A DNA stretch of 36,568 bases from Oscillospiraceae bacterium (GCA_015064785.1 SVRM01000035.1:1-36568), one strand, 5' to 3'. Positions 15,613-25,441 are shown, numbered from the stretch's first letter. Numbers and translations: made by a program. The notes: generated by a model not told the origin, from the sequence alone.

Positions 15613-18600
15613 TTACTTTTGAGCAGCCTTCTTTTCGTCTTCCTTCATCACAGAGTAGCGGCGGAGGACCGCAGCGGATTCTGCACGGGTAGCAGCGACC
15701 AGCGGGTCGAGCACATTGTTTTCATGCATGACATAGATTTCGTTCTCTGCGAGCCAGCGGACAGATTCCAGAGCCCAGTCAGAGACGGTATCCGCATCAC
15801 TGTTTTCAAGCGTGAAGGTCGTCTCCTCTTTGTAACCGCCGCCCTTGAACTGTTCGTAACGGTAGAGGAATGCCGCCATCTGTTCACGGTTCATGATGTC
15901 AGTCGGACCGAAGCAGCCATTATCATAACCCTTGACAATTTCATAAGCATATGCCCATGCAACTGCATTGGAGTACCAGGTGTTCGCCGGAACATCGCTG
16001 AACGGAAGCTCAACAGAGATCACGGGGCTGCCTGCGATTCTCCAGAGAATCGTGACAAACATAGCGCGGGAAAGCTCGGTTTCCGGTTCAAACTTGTCAT
16101 CGCCGGTACCGATCATCAGACCGTAGACGTAGGAGTAGAGAACATCGTCATAATACCATGCATCCTCAGAAACGTCGGTATACGGGTTTTCAGCACCCTC
16201 GACTGTAGGTTCTTCATAGATGATGACGTAGTCGGAGAAGTGTTCGACATCCCAGACGATATTGCCGTTTTCATAACGGGTATCGAGCGGTGTACGGTTG
16301 CCGTCTTCATCTACATACCAGACCTGGAAGCCGACCGTATGGTGTCCTTCCGGAATGGTAAACGGAATCTTGATGGTTGCGGTACCGCCGTTGAAATCGG
16401 AAATACGCTTACCGGAGGATTCGCACTCCATGTAAATGTCAACCTTACCGTGAACATTGAGTTCCTTCAGAGCTTCCTGTTGGAGTTCGTTGAGGTTTTC
16501 TTCTTCGCTGTCATCGATGACAAGACGAACGGTGTCGCCCTCCGACTGTTCAACCATCGCAAGGACGGTCTTGTCGTCGAGCTGCATGGTACCTGTGGAC
16601 AGGTGAATTGCGAGAGAGTCCGCAGCAATTTCGGGTTCTTCCACTGCCTGCGCAATGGTATCCAGAATATTTGCGGGAAGAGCTGCTTCCTTGATTTCCG
16701 TATCGAGACCGGTCAGGTCAATGTCAACGGTTGTGGAAGGTGCGGGTTTTTCGGGAACGGTTTCCGTACCTGCTTCGGGATCGGTTTCAGAGCCGGTATC
16801 GGGATCTGTTTCGGTACCCGCATCCGGTTCGGTGGTTTCTTCCTTCTTCTGATTCAGTGCATCCAGGTCGATGGATTCGATCTTTGCGGCAGAACCGGTA
16901 ACAACCGTTTCAACCGTGATCGGGTTCTCTGTCTTGACAACAGGTACGGGTTCGAGCTTCGGAATGACAGAACCGGATTCGAGGACTGCCTTACATGCGC
17001 TGCAGCAGATGTCACCGGTGTAACCTTCACGAACGAGCGTTGCTTCCGCAGCGTTCAGAATCTCGGTTGCAGCCTTGTGATTGTCTGCGTTCCGTTCGCC
17101 GTATGGCATATTGCAGTTTGCACAGACTGCCGGGTTTTCGCAGGTTGCTTCACCGCCGTAATGGGCGTTGGTTGCGGGAAGGGTGGTCCCGGTGTAAACC
17201 TTTCTGCCGCAATCGTAGCAGTAGGTATCGCCAGTGTAGCCAGGTGTATTGCAGGTTGCGCTGTAGGAGTTTTCTCTGTAGGTATTCTGGTGGTCGTTGG
17301 AATAGCTGCCGTATGCATTTTCACAGATCTCACAGATCGCCTTTGCGTAACAGGTTGCATTACCGCCGGTATGTGTGACAGTGTCGAACTTTTCTCCGCA
17401 TACGCAGGTATGCCAGTGGTTGGTGCTGTCATATTCCCATTTGTCATCGGTATCAATATGGTACCCGACAGCAGGGACGGTTTCGCCTTCTGTGAGCAGG
17501 GTATCACATGCCAGACAGTAGGTATCACCGGTATAACCGTCTGTGACACATCCGACAGGGACTTTATTGCGGATTTCGGTATCACCGACATGGTTCTGAG
17601 CATCGATGTCGCCGTATGGGGTTTCACAGGTTTCACAGATTGCCTTTGCGTTACAGGTCGCCTCACCGCCGGTATGAACGGTTTCATCGATCCTGGTACC
17701 GCATACGCAGGTATGCCAGTGGTTTGTGCCGTCGGATTCCCACTTGCCGTCAGCATCGACATGATTGCCGGTAGCGGAAATCACCTCACCGTTAGCAATC
17801 TTGTTTCCGCAGTCGAGACAGTAGGTATCGCCGGTGTATCCGTCGTCCTTACAGGTTTCGGTGAGAGCATTGCGGATTTCGGTATCACCGACATGGTTCT
17901 GGGCATCGATGTCGCCGTATGGGGTTTCACAGGTTTCACAGATTGCCTTTGCGTTACAAGTCGCCTCACCGCCGGTATGAACAGTTTCATCGATCCTGGT
18001 ACCGCATACGCAGGTATGCCAGTGGTTTGTGCCGTCGGATTCCCACTTGCCGTCAGCATCGACATGATTGCCGGTAGCGGAAATCACTTCACCGTCAGCA
18101 ATCTTTTCAAGGCAATCCAGGCAGTAAGTATCGCCGGTGTAGCCATCTTCCTTACAGGTTTCCTCTTTCTTGTTTGTAACTTCTGTTTCACCAACGTGCT
18201 TTTCCGGATTGATTTCGCCATATGCCGCAGTACAGACCTCACACATGGCCTTCTTTGTACAGGTTGCTTCGCCACCGGTATGGGCAAATTCATCAAATCC
18301 AGCACCGCATTCGCAGGTATGCCAGTGATTGGTGCCGTCAGATTCCCACTTGCCGTCAGCATCTGTGTGGTAACCGCGTGCAGTGATGACAGTACCGGGC
18401 GTGATTACCGTATTGCACGCCAGACAATAGGTATCGCCGGTATAACCATTATCAAAACAACCAACAGACTTTTCATTACGGAGTTCAGTGTCACCCTGGT
18501 GATTCCTGGCGTCAAGTTCACCGTAGCCAGCAGAACAGCTTTCGCAGACTGCTGCTGCGTTACAGGTTGCTTCACCACCGGTGTGGACATCTTCATCAAA

Positions 18601-19749
18601 CTTCGTGCCGCAGCCGCAGGTATGCCAGTGACCGTTTTCGTCATGTTCCCACATGCCGTCAGCGTCAACATGATTACCGGTTGCGGGTTTGTTCTCACCG
18701 TCAGCAATCTTGTTTCCGCAGTCCAGACAGTAGGTATTACCGGTGTAGCCGGGGTCCTTACAGGTTTCGGTAACCGCATCGCGGATTTCGGTATCACCGA
18801 CATGGTTCTGTGCATCGATGTCGCCGTATGCGGCTTCACAGATTTCACAGGTTGCCTTTGCGTTACAGGTCGCCTCACCGCCGGCGTGGACATCTTCATC
18901 AAACTTTGTGCCGCAGCCGCAGGTATGCCAGTGACCGTTTTCATCGTGTTCCCACATGCCGTCAGCGTCGACATGATTGCCGGTAGCGGAAATCACTTCA
19001 CCGTCAGCAATCTTTTCAAGGCAATCCAGGCAGTAAGTATCACCGGTGTAGCCGGGGTCCTTACAGGTTTCGGTAACCGCACCGCGGATTTCGGTATCAC
19101 CGACATGGTTTGCAGAATCGATGGCAATCGAAATGTCTTGCAGCGGAACCGTTCCGTCAGCGTCTGCAAAATAGGTTTTGCAGGAAGAGCAGTACCAGTT
19201 TTCCACATTACCGGTTTCAATACAGGTCGCCGCTTTCGCATCTGTATGCGTCATGGAATGTTCGCAGATAACAGAAACGGTACCGTTTACCAGTTCAAAA
19301 TCAATGTTATCAAGATCTAGATTATAAATACCGTCCTTCGGTACATTGATTGAAAATTCGTAATCTCCAACCGTTTCGGTCAGAACATCAAAGGACAGAA
19401 CCGCAAGTTCGCCGTTGACTGTAAAGTTCACATTGGAGGTGTCATTTTCCCATGTCAGTGTATAGGGAGATGACAGCTTTGTTGTATGCATTGCACCGGG
19501 CAGAAGTCCGGAATCATTGACTTCTTTGAGTGCAAATGCCTCTGTATTGTATGAGATTTCCAGAGTCATACTGACAATGCCGGGGTTGTTACTCATGGAA
19601 ATCGTCAGTTCCACTGGCTCACCGGTGGTTGCTTGTGCAGACGATATTACAATCTGCGGAGTATCTGCCGCCTGCACCATGACCACTGATGATGATATAA
19701 TCATCATCAGTGACATGATAACAGCGATCAATCTATTACCAAGTTTCAT
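15613..19749 (-). CDS. cell-surface protein: cohesin-like domain, Cys-rich repeats, three SLH repeats
   Basis: A 1378-residue exported wall protein. Signal peptide at 1-28 (ends VQAAD). A cohesin-like domain at about 30-157 has PGIVSMTLEISYN and LAVLSFDVL, the strand pattern of type I cohesins. The Cys-rich region at 163-920 has six repeats of 101 residues with pairs such as YCLDC, CGCG and CEIC, plus partial units at each end; the Cys pairs may bind zinc or form disulphides. A Thr/Glu/Asp-rich linker (about 970-1005) and a beta domain (about 1008-1180) follow. Three SLH repeats at about 1187-1375 (TDVSEDAWYYDDV, SDVPANTWYSNAV, then a diverged third) should attach it to wall polymers. Its ATG directly follows the TAA of the dockerin gene, with AGGGAGGA as ribosome site. 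It is probably the anchor of a two-protein scaffold. Confidence 0.9.
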   Translation of the reverse strand: MKLGNRLIAVIMSLMMIISSSVVMVQAADTPQIVISSAQATTGEPVELTISMSNNPGIVSMTLEISYNTEAFALKEVNDSGLLPGAMHTTKLSSPYTLTWENDTSNVNFTVNGELAVLSFDVLTETVGDYEFSINVPKDGIYNLDLDNIDFELVNGTVSVICEHSMTHTDAKAATCIETGNVENWYCSSCKTYFADADGTVPLQDISIAIDSANHVGDTEIRGAVTETCKDPGYTGDTYCLDCLEKIADGEVISATGNHVDADGMWEHDENGHWHTCGCGTKFDEDVHAGGEATCNAKATCEICEAAYGDIDAQNHVGDTEIRDAVTETCKDPGYTGNTYCLDCGNKIADGENKPATGNHVDADGMWEHDENGHWHTCGCGTKFDEDVHTGGEATCNAAAVCESCSAGYGELDARNHQGDTELRNEKSVGCFDNGYTGDTYCLACNTVITPGTVITARGYHTDADGKWESDGTNHWHTCECGAGFDEFAHTGGEATCTKKAMCEVCTAAYGEINPEKHVGETEVTNKKEETCKEDGYTGDTYCLDCLEKIADGEVISATGNHVDADGKWESDGTNHWHTCVCGTRIDETVHTGGEATCNAKAICETCETPYGDIDAQNHVGDTEIRNALTETCKDDGYTGDTYCLDCGNKIANGEVISATGNHVDADGKWESDGTNHWHTCVCGTRIDETVHTGGEATCNAKAICETCETPYGDIDAQNHVGDTEIRNKVPVGCVTDGYTGDTYCLACDTLLTEGETVPAVGYHIDTDDKWEYDSTNHWHTCVCGEKFDTVTHTGGNATCYAKAICEICENAYGSYSNDHQNTYRENSYSATCNTPGYTGDTYCYDCGRKVYTGTTLPATNAHYGGEATCENPAVCANCNMPYGERNADNHKAATEILNAAEATLVREGYTGDICCSACKAVLESGSVIPKLEPVPVVKTENPITVETVVTGSAAKIESIDLDALNQKKEETTEPDAGTETDPDTGSETDPEAGTETVPEKPAPSTTVDIDLTGLDTEIKEAALPANILDTIAQAVEEPEIAADSLAIHLSTGTMQLDDKTVLAMVEQSEGDTVRLVIDDSEEENLNELQQEALKELNVHGKVDIYMECESSGKRISDFNGGTATIKIPFTIPEGHHTVGFQVWYVDEDGNRTPLDTRYENGNIVWDVEHFSDYVIIYEEPTVEGAENPYTDVSEDAWYYDDVLYSYVYGLMIGTGDDKFEPETELSRAMFVTILWRIAGSPVISVELPFSDVPANTWYSNAVAWAYAYEIVKGYDNGCFGPTDIMNREQMAAFLYRYEQFKGGGYKEETTFTLENSDADTVSDWALESVRWLAENEIYVMHENNVLDPLVAATRAESAAVLRRYSVMKEDEKKAAQK
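17292..19110 (-). repeat. tandem 303-bp coding repeats (101 residues each)
   Basis: Six in-frame units begin at protein residues near 214, 315, 416, 517, 618 and 719, with further degenerate units beyond. Two adjacent units are nearly identical in DNA (17572-17803 against 17875-18106, only a few base differences). This indicates recent duplication or gene conversion, so unit number may vary between strains and assemblies may collapse here. Confidence 0.85.
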
Positions 19750-22700
19750 TTAATCCTCCCTGAAATCTGAAAGAGTTTCATATCCATCCCAGTCTGCCAG
19801 ATGGCGGGACAGAATGGCTCTGTCTCGGTTGGTGATTTCGCCGTCGCCATTAATGTCGGCGGCTGCAAAGATCAGAGATTCCAGCTCGTATCCATCCCAG
19901 TCTGCAAGAACTCTGGAAAGCTGTGCTCTGTCTCGGTTGGTCACTTCGCCGTCTCCGTTGACGTCACCGATCTGGTAATCAACGACGGAGACAACACCGT
20001 CATCCATGACAAAATCGACATTATCGAGATTGATATCATAGATACCGTCCTTTACAGTTTCAACATCAAATACATAAGTACCGACCGGAGCATCTTCTGC
20101 GATTGTAAATACAAGTTCAGCAATGGTTCCGTTTACCGTGATGTTTTCTTTTGCAGAGGCATCGTTTTCCCATGTCAGACGGTAGGGGGAAGTGTACTTT
20201 GTTGTATGCATCTGACCACTCAGAAGACCGGTATCACGGACTTCTGTCAGTGTAAAGATGCTTTCATCAAAGGTCAGGTCAAGCGTCATACTTACAATAC
20301 CGGTGTTATTGGTGATAACAACAGGAACGATCACGGTGCCGCCGGCCAGACCGTTGGCATCAGAGATTGTCACTCTCGGCATATCCGCCGTGAGATCAGA
20401 CATGTCAATGGTCAGCTTGTTATAGAACCAGGACTCAAAGGAACTTGCAGACGAATTATGGCAGAAGGTTTGTCCGCCGTCGGAGTGCCGATCGTTGAGC
20501 TGGAGATTGAAGCCGATCTGACTGTCGTCGGTGACTTCAAAATTCTTCAGGTCGATACAGAATTCGAGCGTGTAGCCGCCTTCGCGTTCACCGGCTGCGT
20601 AGCTCACAAAGTACGGAGCCGCAGCTTCCGGACCGTAAGCGGCAATATCACCGGACTGGTTCTTATAGAAAGAGGGATAACCGGAAACGTCGACACGGAA
20701 CTGATAGATATCACCCTCACCGTTACCCGTCGGGTTGATGAAGAGCTCCAGAGATTCTGTTTCCCACGGAGCATTGTTCTGTGCGTCTTCCGTCGGTGTG
20801 ACGATATCATCGTCATTGATGTCCGCAAAGACATACAGCAGACCGTTGTTGGTCATCATGTAGACATCCGCATAAGAGGAAGCATCATCCGATGTGGTCA
20901 CTGATACGCCGTCAATATAATTGACTGCAATCGGTGTGACATCTGCATAAGCTGCATCCTTTGTTCCGTCAACGGTGATGCCGTTTTCGGGAACATATGC
21001 GACAGTTCCGAGGTCCTTGATTTCACGGAAGCAAAGTGTACCGAAGAATCTCGGACTCAGATAGGGCAGGATTGCGCCTTCCTTGGGATTTGCATTCCAG
21101 AAGTATGCTTCGAGCATTTCACCGTCTGCATTGCAGTCGGCGTACATCATTTCAAAGCCAATGGTCTTGCCGTCCGGAATTGCTTCAAGCAGATCTACTG
21201 CAATTTCAAGGTAATAGACACCGTCGGCTTCGGTCACCGCATAATCGGTTACCATGTCGGCAGTACCCTTGGAATTGGCACCTGCTTCATATGTGCCGTT
21301 GAGATAGAATCGGAGCTGTGTCGAAAGGTCACAGTATGCAAGATTATCACCGACACCGCCGCAGTTGTCTTCGTCAAAGTAGAGTTCCAGCGCGTCGCCG
21401 TCAGACGGGGTTGCGTCGATGATTTCTGCATAGAAATACACCTTTGTGTCATCATGCATCACGCGGGAACGTGCTTCGGATTCTGCGGAGCCGTCGCCGA
21501 TGGCGGGAATGTTGATGTCATGATAACCGTTCTTGTGCCAGCATTCATCAAGAATACCGTCAATCGTCGGCTGTGCGTAATTTGCGTCATACCGGTTGCC
21601 TGAGTCTGCATAGGTACCGACAGCATCAAAGGACTCGCCTGCACCGATGACAACTTTATCATACAACCAGGAATCAAAGGTACCGCTGCTGTTGATATGA
21701 TGGAAGACCATCGTGCCGTCCTCGAGTCTGTCGTTGAGCTGCATTTCAAAGCCAACGGTTTCCTCGGAGGAGATGCCGTACTTCTTGAGATCAATGCACA
21801 TTTCCATTGAATAACCGTCGTCATTCATGTTGATGGCATAATCCTTGATATACGGTTCTGCGGGCGGGAAGGGATTGGCTGCCTTGTAGCAGAAATGATA
21901 ATATGTAACAAAACCGGAAATGTCAAGACGGAGCTGATGTACAATATCCAGATCACTGTCATGTACCATGAACTCCAGAGAATCCGTATTCCAGGGTTCA
22001 CTGTTCTGAACCTCGGGGTCCGGTGTCTGGATATCGGTATCATATACATCTGCATACAGATACAGCAGACCGTTGTTGGTCATCATGGAGACAGATGCAT
22101 ATGCATCGGAATCCGTTTCGGAGATGCAGGTATCCACGGTGACATCAAGTGCGTCTGCATAAGCATCATCCTTGACTGCGTCAATGGTGATTGTGCCTGC
22201 TTCTACATACGGCATGTTGCCGTGAACATCAGGAACATCAGAACCAGAGTCGCCGGCTTTGTCACCGAGAACCACGTAGTCATAAAGATGGTAATCCCAC
22301 GAGCCTGCGCCCTGAGACTGCCGCATGTTATAGATTGCCGTCATATTATCAGGGTTTTCCGAGATTACATCATTGATCTGCAACTGGATGCCAATCGCAT
22401 CGCCTGCCGTCAGACCCCACTGCTCGAGATTGATGGCAGCTTCAACATTGTATCCTTCATCGTCAATGGCTACGGCATAATCACCGAAGTATGTTCCGGC
22501 TTCCGGACCGTAGATCGAGGTTTCGCCGCCTTCTGTATAGTAGGACAGCCAGCCATCAACGTCAACGCGGAATTGTTTGACAAGGTCTTTATGTCTTGCA
22601 CCAAAATCGAAGAACATTTCGACCGAGTCTGTTCTCCAGGGTTCACTCAGCTGAATTTCCTCAGAGGGAGATACCACATCTGCGTCAATGACATCGTAAT

Positions 22701-24930
22701 AGATATACCATGTGCTATCCTTCCACAGCATATATGCAGTAGCATGAGCACCGGTATCCTTTGTAGAATAAACAGGATAATACTGATCGATGATAACCTT
22801 GGCAGCATCTTCCCAAACGGCCTCATCCATATTACCGTCCATGGTAATGGTGGTGTCATCAGGAAGCTGCGGAATGGTACCAATATTGGAACCGAGAGTT
22901 GTCGGTTCGTTGGAATCGGAGTCATCGGAGCCGCCCTCCGATTTTTCTGCAAAGGTCAGTTTTCCAAAGTACTCAGGTGCCTGCCACGGAGCAGTTTCAC
23001 CGTTTGCGGTATCCACATTCCAACGGAGTGCATCGAGGAAAGCTGCGTTTTCGTCACAGTCATAGTACATGAATTCCAGACCGATGGAATTACCGGCAGA
23101 AGGAATTCCGTTCAGAAGATCAACAGAGAACTCAAGGATGTAGCTGTCACCGGAGGTACCAACAACATATTCCTGAATCATGTCAATGTCGCCGCTGGAA
23201 TTTGCACCTTTAGTAATTGAACCATCAAGGCACAGAGCCAGCTGCGTAGTAACATCGCAGTATGCAACATCCGCACAGGAATCTTCATCGAAATAAATCT
23301 CAAAAGCATCGCCGTTGCCATCTGCGGTGGTTGCATCGGTAACCTGAACGAGAACATACAGAAGATTTTCGTCGTACATCAGCTTTGCATTAGCAGAACA
23401 ATCGGAAACTGCACCCTGAGAAGAGTAGGGCAGATCGATTGCAGTCCAGCTTGCATTTTCCCACAGGTCATCTACAGAACCGTCAACCGTAGGTGTTCCG
23501 TACGGTGCAGTGTAATCACCGCGGGGAGAACCGGTCGTCGGACTGTCAGGAATGCTGTCGAGAACCACGTAGTCATAAAGATGGTAATCCCACGAGCCTG
23601 CGCCCTGAGACTGTGCCATGGTGTAAACTGCGGTTGTTTCGTTTTCGGATGCTGCTGTCATGTCATTGATTTGCAGCTGCAAACCAATGGCTTCACCTTC
23701 TGTCAGACCCCACTGCTCAAGGTTAACTGCAACTTCAACATTGTAGCCGTCATCATCGATAACAACAGCATAGTCACCAAAGTACTTTCCAGCTTCGGGT
23801 CCGTAGATCGAAGTTTCACCGCATTCGGTATAGTAAGACAGCCAACCGGAACAGTCAACACGGAACTGCTGAACGAGATTTTTGTGATTTGCGCCAAAGT
23901 CGAAGAACATTTCAACGGAGTCCGTATTCCACGGCAGATTCTGCTGCATGTTTTCCGATGGTGTAACAACATCATTATCATATATATCAAAAAAGATATT
24001 CATGATGTTGTCGTTCCAAAGCATATACGCAGTACCGTGCGTACCGGTTTCTTCACCGGTATGGAACTGATTGATGTCAATCGTGAGCGCGTCTTCCCAC
24101 GCAGTTTCATCCATACTACCGTCCATAGTCAGGGCATCATTTGTATTAAGATACGGGATATTGCCGACCAATGTACCGTAGGTTGTCGGTTCGTCAGAAC
24201 CGGAGTCGCCGGAGCCATCTCCAACAGGATTATCGCTGAGTACAATATAGTCATACAGGTCAGCATCCCAGGAGCCGGCACCGAGCGTCTGTTCCATATT
24301 ATAAATGGAATATAATTCATTCGGATTGTCGCTGACAACATCATTGATCTGCATTTGAATACCGATGGCATCGCCTTCCTTCAGTCCCCACATTTCGAGG
24401 TTGAGTGCAGCTTCGACTGTGTAGCCTTTGTCGTTGATGTCTACAGCATAATTATGAAAGTACGGTTCAGCATCCGGACCGCGAAGTGCAGTTCCATTAT
24501 CCGTATAGTAGGAGCACCAACCGGCGCAATCGATACGGAACTGATGAATATCACCTACATGTTCGTTTCCAAAGTCAAAGAATATCTCAACAGAGTCTGT
24601 AATCCAGGGTTCACTCTGCTGTATTTCTTCAGATGGCATGGAAATATCACTGTCAATGACATCGTAAAAGAGATACCAGGTATTGTCATCCCAGAGCATA
24701 TAAGCGCTGCCTTGAGCCCCATCCTCGCTGCCAGAATTATATTGGTTGATGTTCACCTTGACAGCATCAGCCCAGACCGCTTCATCCATTTTACCGTCCA
24801 TGGTAATGGCAGTGTCTGCCGGCAGCTTTGGAAGATCTGCGATTTTGTACCCATCATAATGCGCCATTGCCGGCATGGCTGTCGACAACAGCATTCCGCC
24901 TGTAATTACAAGCGAAATTAGTTTTTTCAT
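19750..24930 (-). CDS. exported protein: seven CBM9-like modules, cohesin-like domain, type I dockerin
   Basis: A 1726-residue secreted protein. Signal peptide at 1-23 (cleaved after AMA). Seven CBM9-like carbohydrate-binding modules at about 28-235, 250-457, 470-662, 678-890, 902-1096, 1104-1303 and 1306-1510, with ITMDGKMDEAVW-type openings. They are of two types in the order A-A-B-A-A-B-A; type B (third and sixth) has IYFDED/LYFDED and EFMYYDCD/EMMYADCN. A cohesin-like domain at about 1517-1652 is closely related to that of the next gene. The type I dockerin at about 1654-1722 has two duplicated calcium loops, DVNGDGEVTNRD and DINGDGEITNRD, each followed by a helix ending LADWDGY. The start at 24930 has AAGGA upstream and begins the signal peptide. 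It lacks any recognisable catalytic domain. Role inferred: sugar-binding adaptor scaffold. Confidence 0.9.
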   Translation of the reverse strand: MKKLISLVITGGMLLSTAMPAMAHYDGYKIADLPKLPADTAITMDGKMDEAVWADAVKVNINQYNSGSEDGAQGSAYMLWDDNTWYLFYDVIDSDISMPSEEIQQSEPWITDSVEIFFDFGNEHVGDIHQFRIDCAGWCSYYTDNGTALRGPDAEPYFHNYAVDINDKGYTVEAALNLEMWGLKEGDAIGIQMQINDVVSDNPNELYSIYNMEQTLGAGSWDADLYDYIVLSDNPVGDGSGDSGSDEPTTYGTLVGNIPYLNTNDALTMDGSMDETAWEDALTIDINQFHTGEETGTHGTAYMLWNDNIMNIFFDIYDNDVVTPSENMQQNLPWNTDSVEMFFDFGANHKNLVQQFRVDCSGWLSYYTECGETSIYGPEAGKYFGDYAVVIDDDGYNVEVAVNLEQWGLTEGEAIGLQLQINDMTAASENETTAVYTMAQSQGAGSWDYHLYDYVVLDSIPDSPTTGSPRGDYTAPYGTPTVDGSVDDLWENASWTAIDLPYSSQGAVSDCSANAKLMYDENLLYVLVQVTDATTADGNGDAFEIYFDEDSCADVAYCDVTTQLALCLDGSITKGANSSGDIDMIQEYVVGTSGDSYILEFSVDLLNGIPSAGNSIGLEFMYYDCDENAAFLDALRWNVDTANGETAPWQAPEYFGKLTFAEKSEGGSDDSDSNEPTTLGSNIGTIPQLPDDTTITMDGNMDEAVWEDAAKVIIDQYYPVYSTKDTGAHATAYMLWKDSTWYIYYDVIDADVVSPSEEIQLSEPWRTDSVEMFFDFGARHKDLVKQFRVDVDGWLSYYTEGGETSIYGPEAGTYFGDYAVAIDDEGYNVEAAINLEQWGLTAGDAIGIQLQINDVISENPDNMTAIYNMRQSQGAGSWDYHLYDYVVLGDKAGDSGSDVPDVHGNMPYVEAGTITIDAVKDDAYADALDVTVDTCISETDSDAYASVSMMTNNGLLYLYADVYDTDIQTPDPEVQNSEPWNTDSLEFMVHDSDLDIVHQLRLDISGFVTYYHFCYKAANPFPPAEPYIKDYAINMNDDGYSMEMCIDLKKYGISSEETVGFEMQLNDRLEDGTMVFHHINSSGTFDSWLYDKVVIGAGESFDAVGTYADSGNRYDANYAQPTIDGILDECWHKNGYHDINIPAIGDGSAESEARSRVMHDDTKVYFYAEIIDATPSDGDALELYFDEDNCGGVGDNLAYCDLSTQLRFYLNGTYEAGANSKGTADMVTDYAVTEADGVYYLEIAVDLLEAIPDGKTIGFEMMYADCNADGEMLEAYFWNANPKEGAILPYLSPRFFGTLCFREIKDLGTVAYVPENGITVDGTKDAAYADVTPIAVNYIDGVSVTTSDDASSYADVYMMTNNGLLYVFADINDDDIVTPTEDAQNNAPWETESLELFINPTGNGEGDIYQFRVDVSGYPSFYKNQSGDIAAYGPEAAAPYFVSYAAGEREGGYTLEFCIDLKNFEVTDDSQIGFNLQLNDRHSDGGQTFCHNSSASSFESWFYNKLTIDMSDLTADMPRVTISDANGLAGGTVIVPVVITNNTGIVSMTLDLTFDESIFTLTEVRDTGLLSGQMHTTKYTSPYRLTWENDASAKENITVNGTIAELVFTIAEDAPVGTYVFDVETVKDGIYDINLDNVDFVMDDGVVSVVDYQIGDVNGDGEVTNRDRAQLSRVLADWDGYELESLIFAAADINGDGEITNRDRAILSRHLADWDGYETLSDFRED
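22266..22320 (-). repeat. 55-bp exact repeat, copy in CBM9-like module 4
   Basis: Identical over 55 bp to 23559-23613. It encodes the QSQGAGSWDYHLYDYVVL end of the module. Exact identity, including third codon positions, points to recent duplication or gene conversion between modules. Confidence 0.85.
23559..23613 (-). repeat. 55-bp exact repeat, copy in CBM9-like module 2
   Basis: Second copy of the repeat at 22266-22320, 1293 bp away and at the same position within its module. Confidence 0.85.
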
Positions 24931-25298
24931 GATATTATTCCTTCTTTCTGTTTTATTTCTGTTGTTTATCCGATCATGAATTCGGATCAAAGAATATGTA
25001 TACCACGTCCTTTCCTGATAATAACAAAAGGTATCCTGCACAATCGTTTTTTACCTCCTTCCGGCAGTGTGCAGAAAATCTGATTCAATAAATGAGAGAA
25101 TCTGATAATTAATAGATTCACTATAAAAGACATTTATTTTGAGCAATTGGTTGTGTCTTTTTTGAATTTTTTGCTGGTGTATTGAAAAATGATGCAGTAA
25201 TACCTTAGAATATAAAAAGCGACGATTCTGTAATAGAACTGAAATTGTTGAGACAACAATTTTAACAATGGAGATAAAAAGAATCATCACTATTTTCA
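24931..25298 (-). promoter_or_regulatory. long structured leader of the scaffold operon
   Basis: About 370 nt of AT-rich leader between the predicted transcription start and the dockerin gene. Seen in it: a perfect 9-bp hairpin AAATTGTTG-TCT-CAACAATTT (25262-25242); a GAATCT...AGATTC...GAATCA series in which the middle element can pair with either neighbour; a CTGCACA...TGTGCAG stem enclosing AGGAGG (25074-25036); and ATCCGA...TCGGAT (24988-24969 region). I recognise no known riboswitch. The 571-bp gap to the next gene (24931-25501) otherwise holds only the two divergent promoters. Confidence 0.4.
24987..25043 (-). CDS. possible 18-codon leader peptide
   Basis: AAGGAGG (25063-25057 region) is the best ribosome site in the leader, yet it is about 130 nt from the dockerin gene start. 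A TTG 10 nt after it opens an 18-codon frame beginning MCRIPF and ending at TGA. A GTG two bases on (25041) is in frame with the dockerin gene and would add 37 residues before the signal peptide, which is less likely. Either it is a regulatory leader peptide or the site is not used. Confidence 0.25.
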   Translation of the reverse strand: MCRIPFVIIRKGRGIHIL

Positions 25299-25303
25299 AA
25301 GTA

Positions 25304-25331
25304 ATTATATCATAGCAGGCGGAAAGGTCAA
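25304..25331 (-). promoter_or_regulatory. sigma-A promoter of the surface scaffold operon
   Basis: On the minus strand, TTGACC (25331-25326), a 16-nt spacer and TATAAT (25309-25304). It is the only strong promoter I see for the 9.3-kb operon. Confidence 0.7.
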
Positions 25332-25441
25332 CACTTTTGAACAAAAAACAGTAAATTTTCGAATGAAAATTGAACAAAAAGAAAATGAAAGTGATATCAT
25401 AAAAAAAATAAGAATTATTAATCAAAAATTATCAAATTCTA

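Noticed and set aside
17292-19110. Regular repeats considered as a CRISPR array.
   Set aside because: The 303-bp period is far too long and keeps the reading frame; there are no short repeats with unique spacers.
15472-19320. A 1282-codon open frame on the plus strand opposite the SLH protein.
   Set aside because: It is a stop-free antisense of Cys-rich repeats. It has no ribosome site, no domain logic and crosses the operon terminator, while the minus strand has a signal peptide, cohesin and SLH repeats.
24931-25041. A GTG start at 25041 adding 37 residues to the dockerin protein.
   Set aside because: The extension is polar and would bury the signal peptide; ATG 24930 has its own ribosome site.
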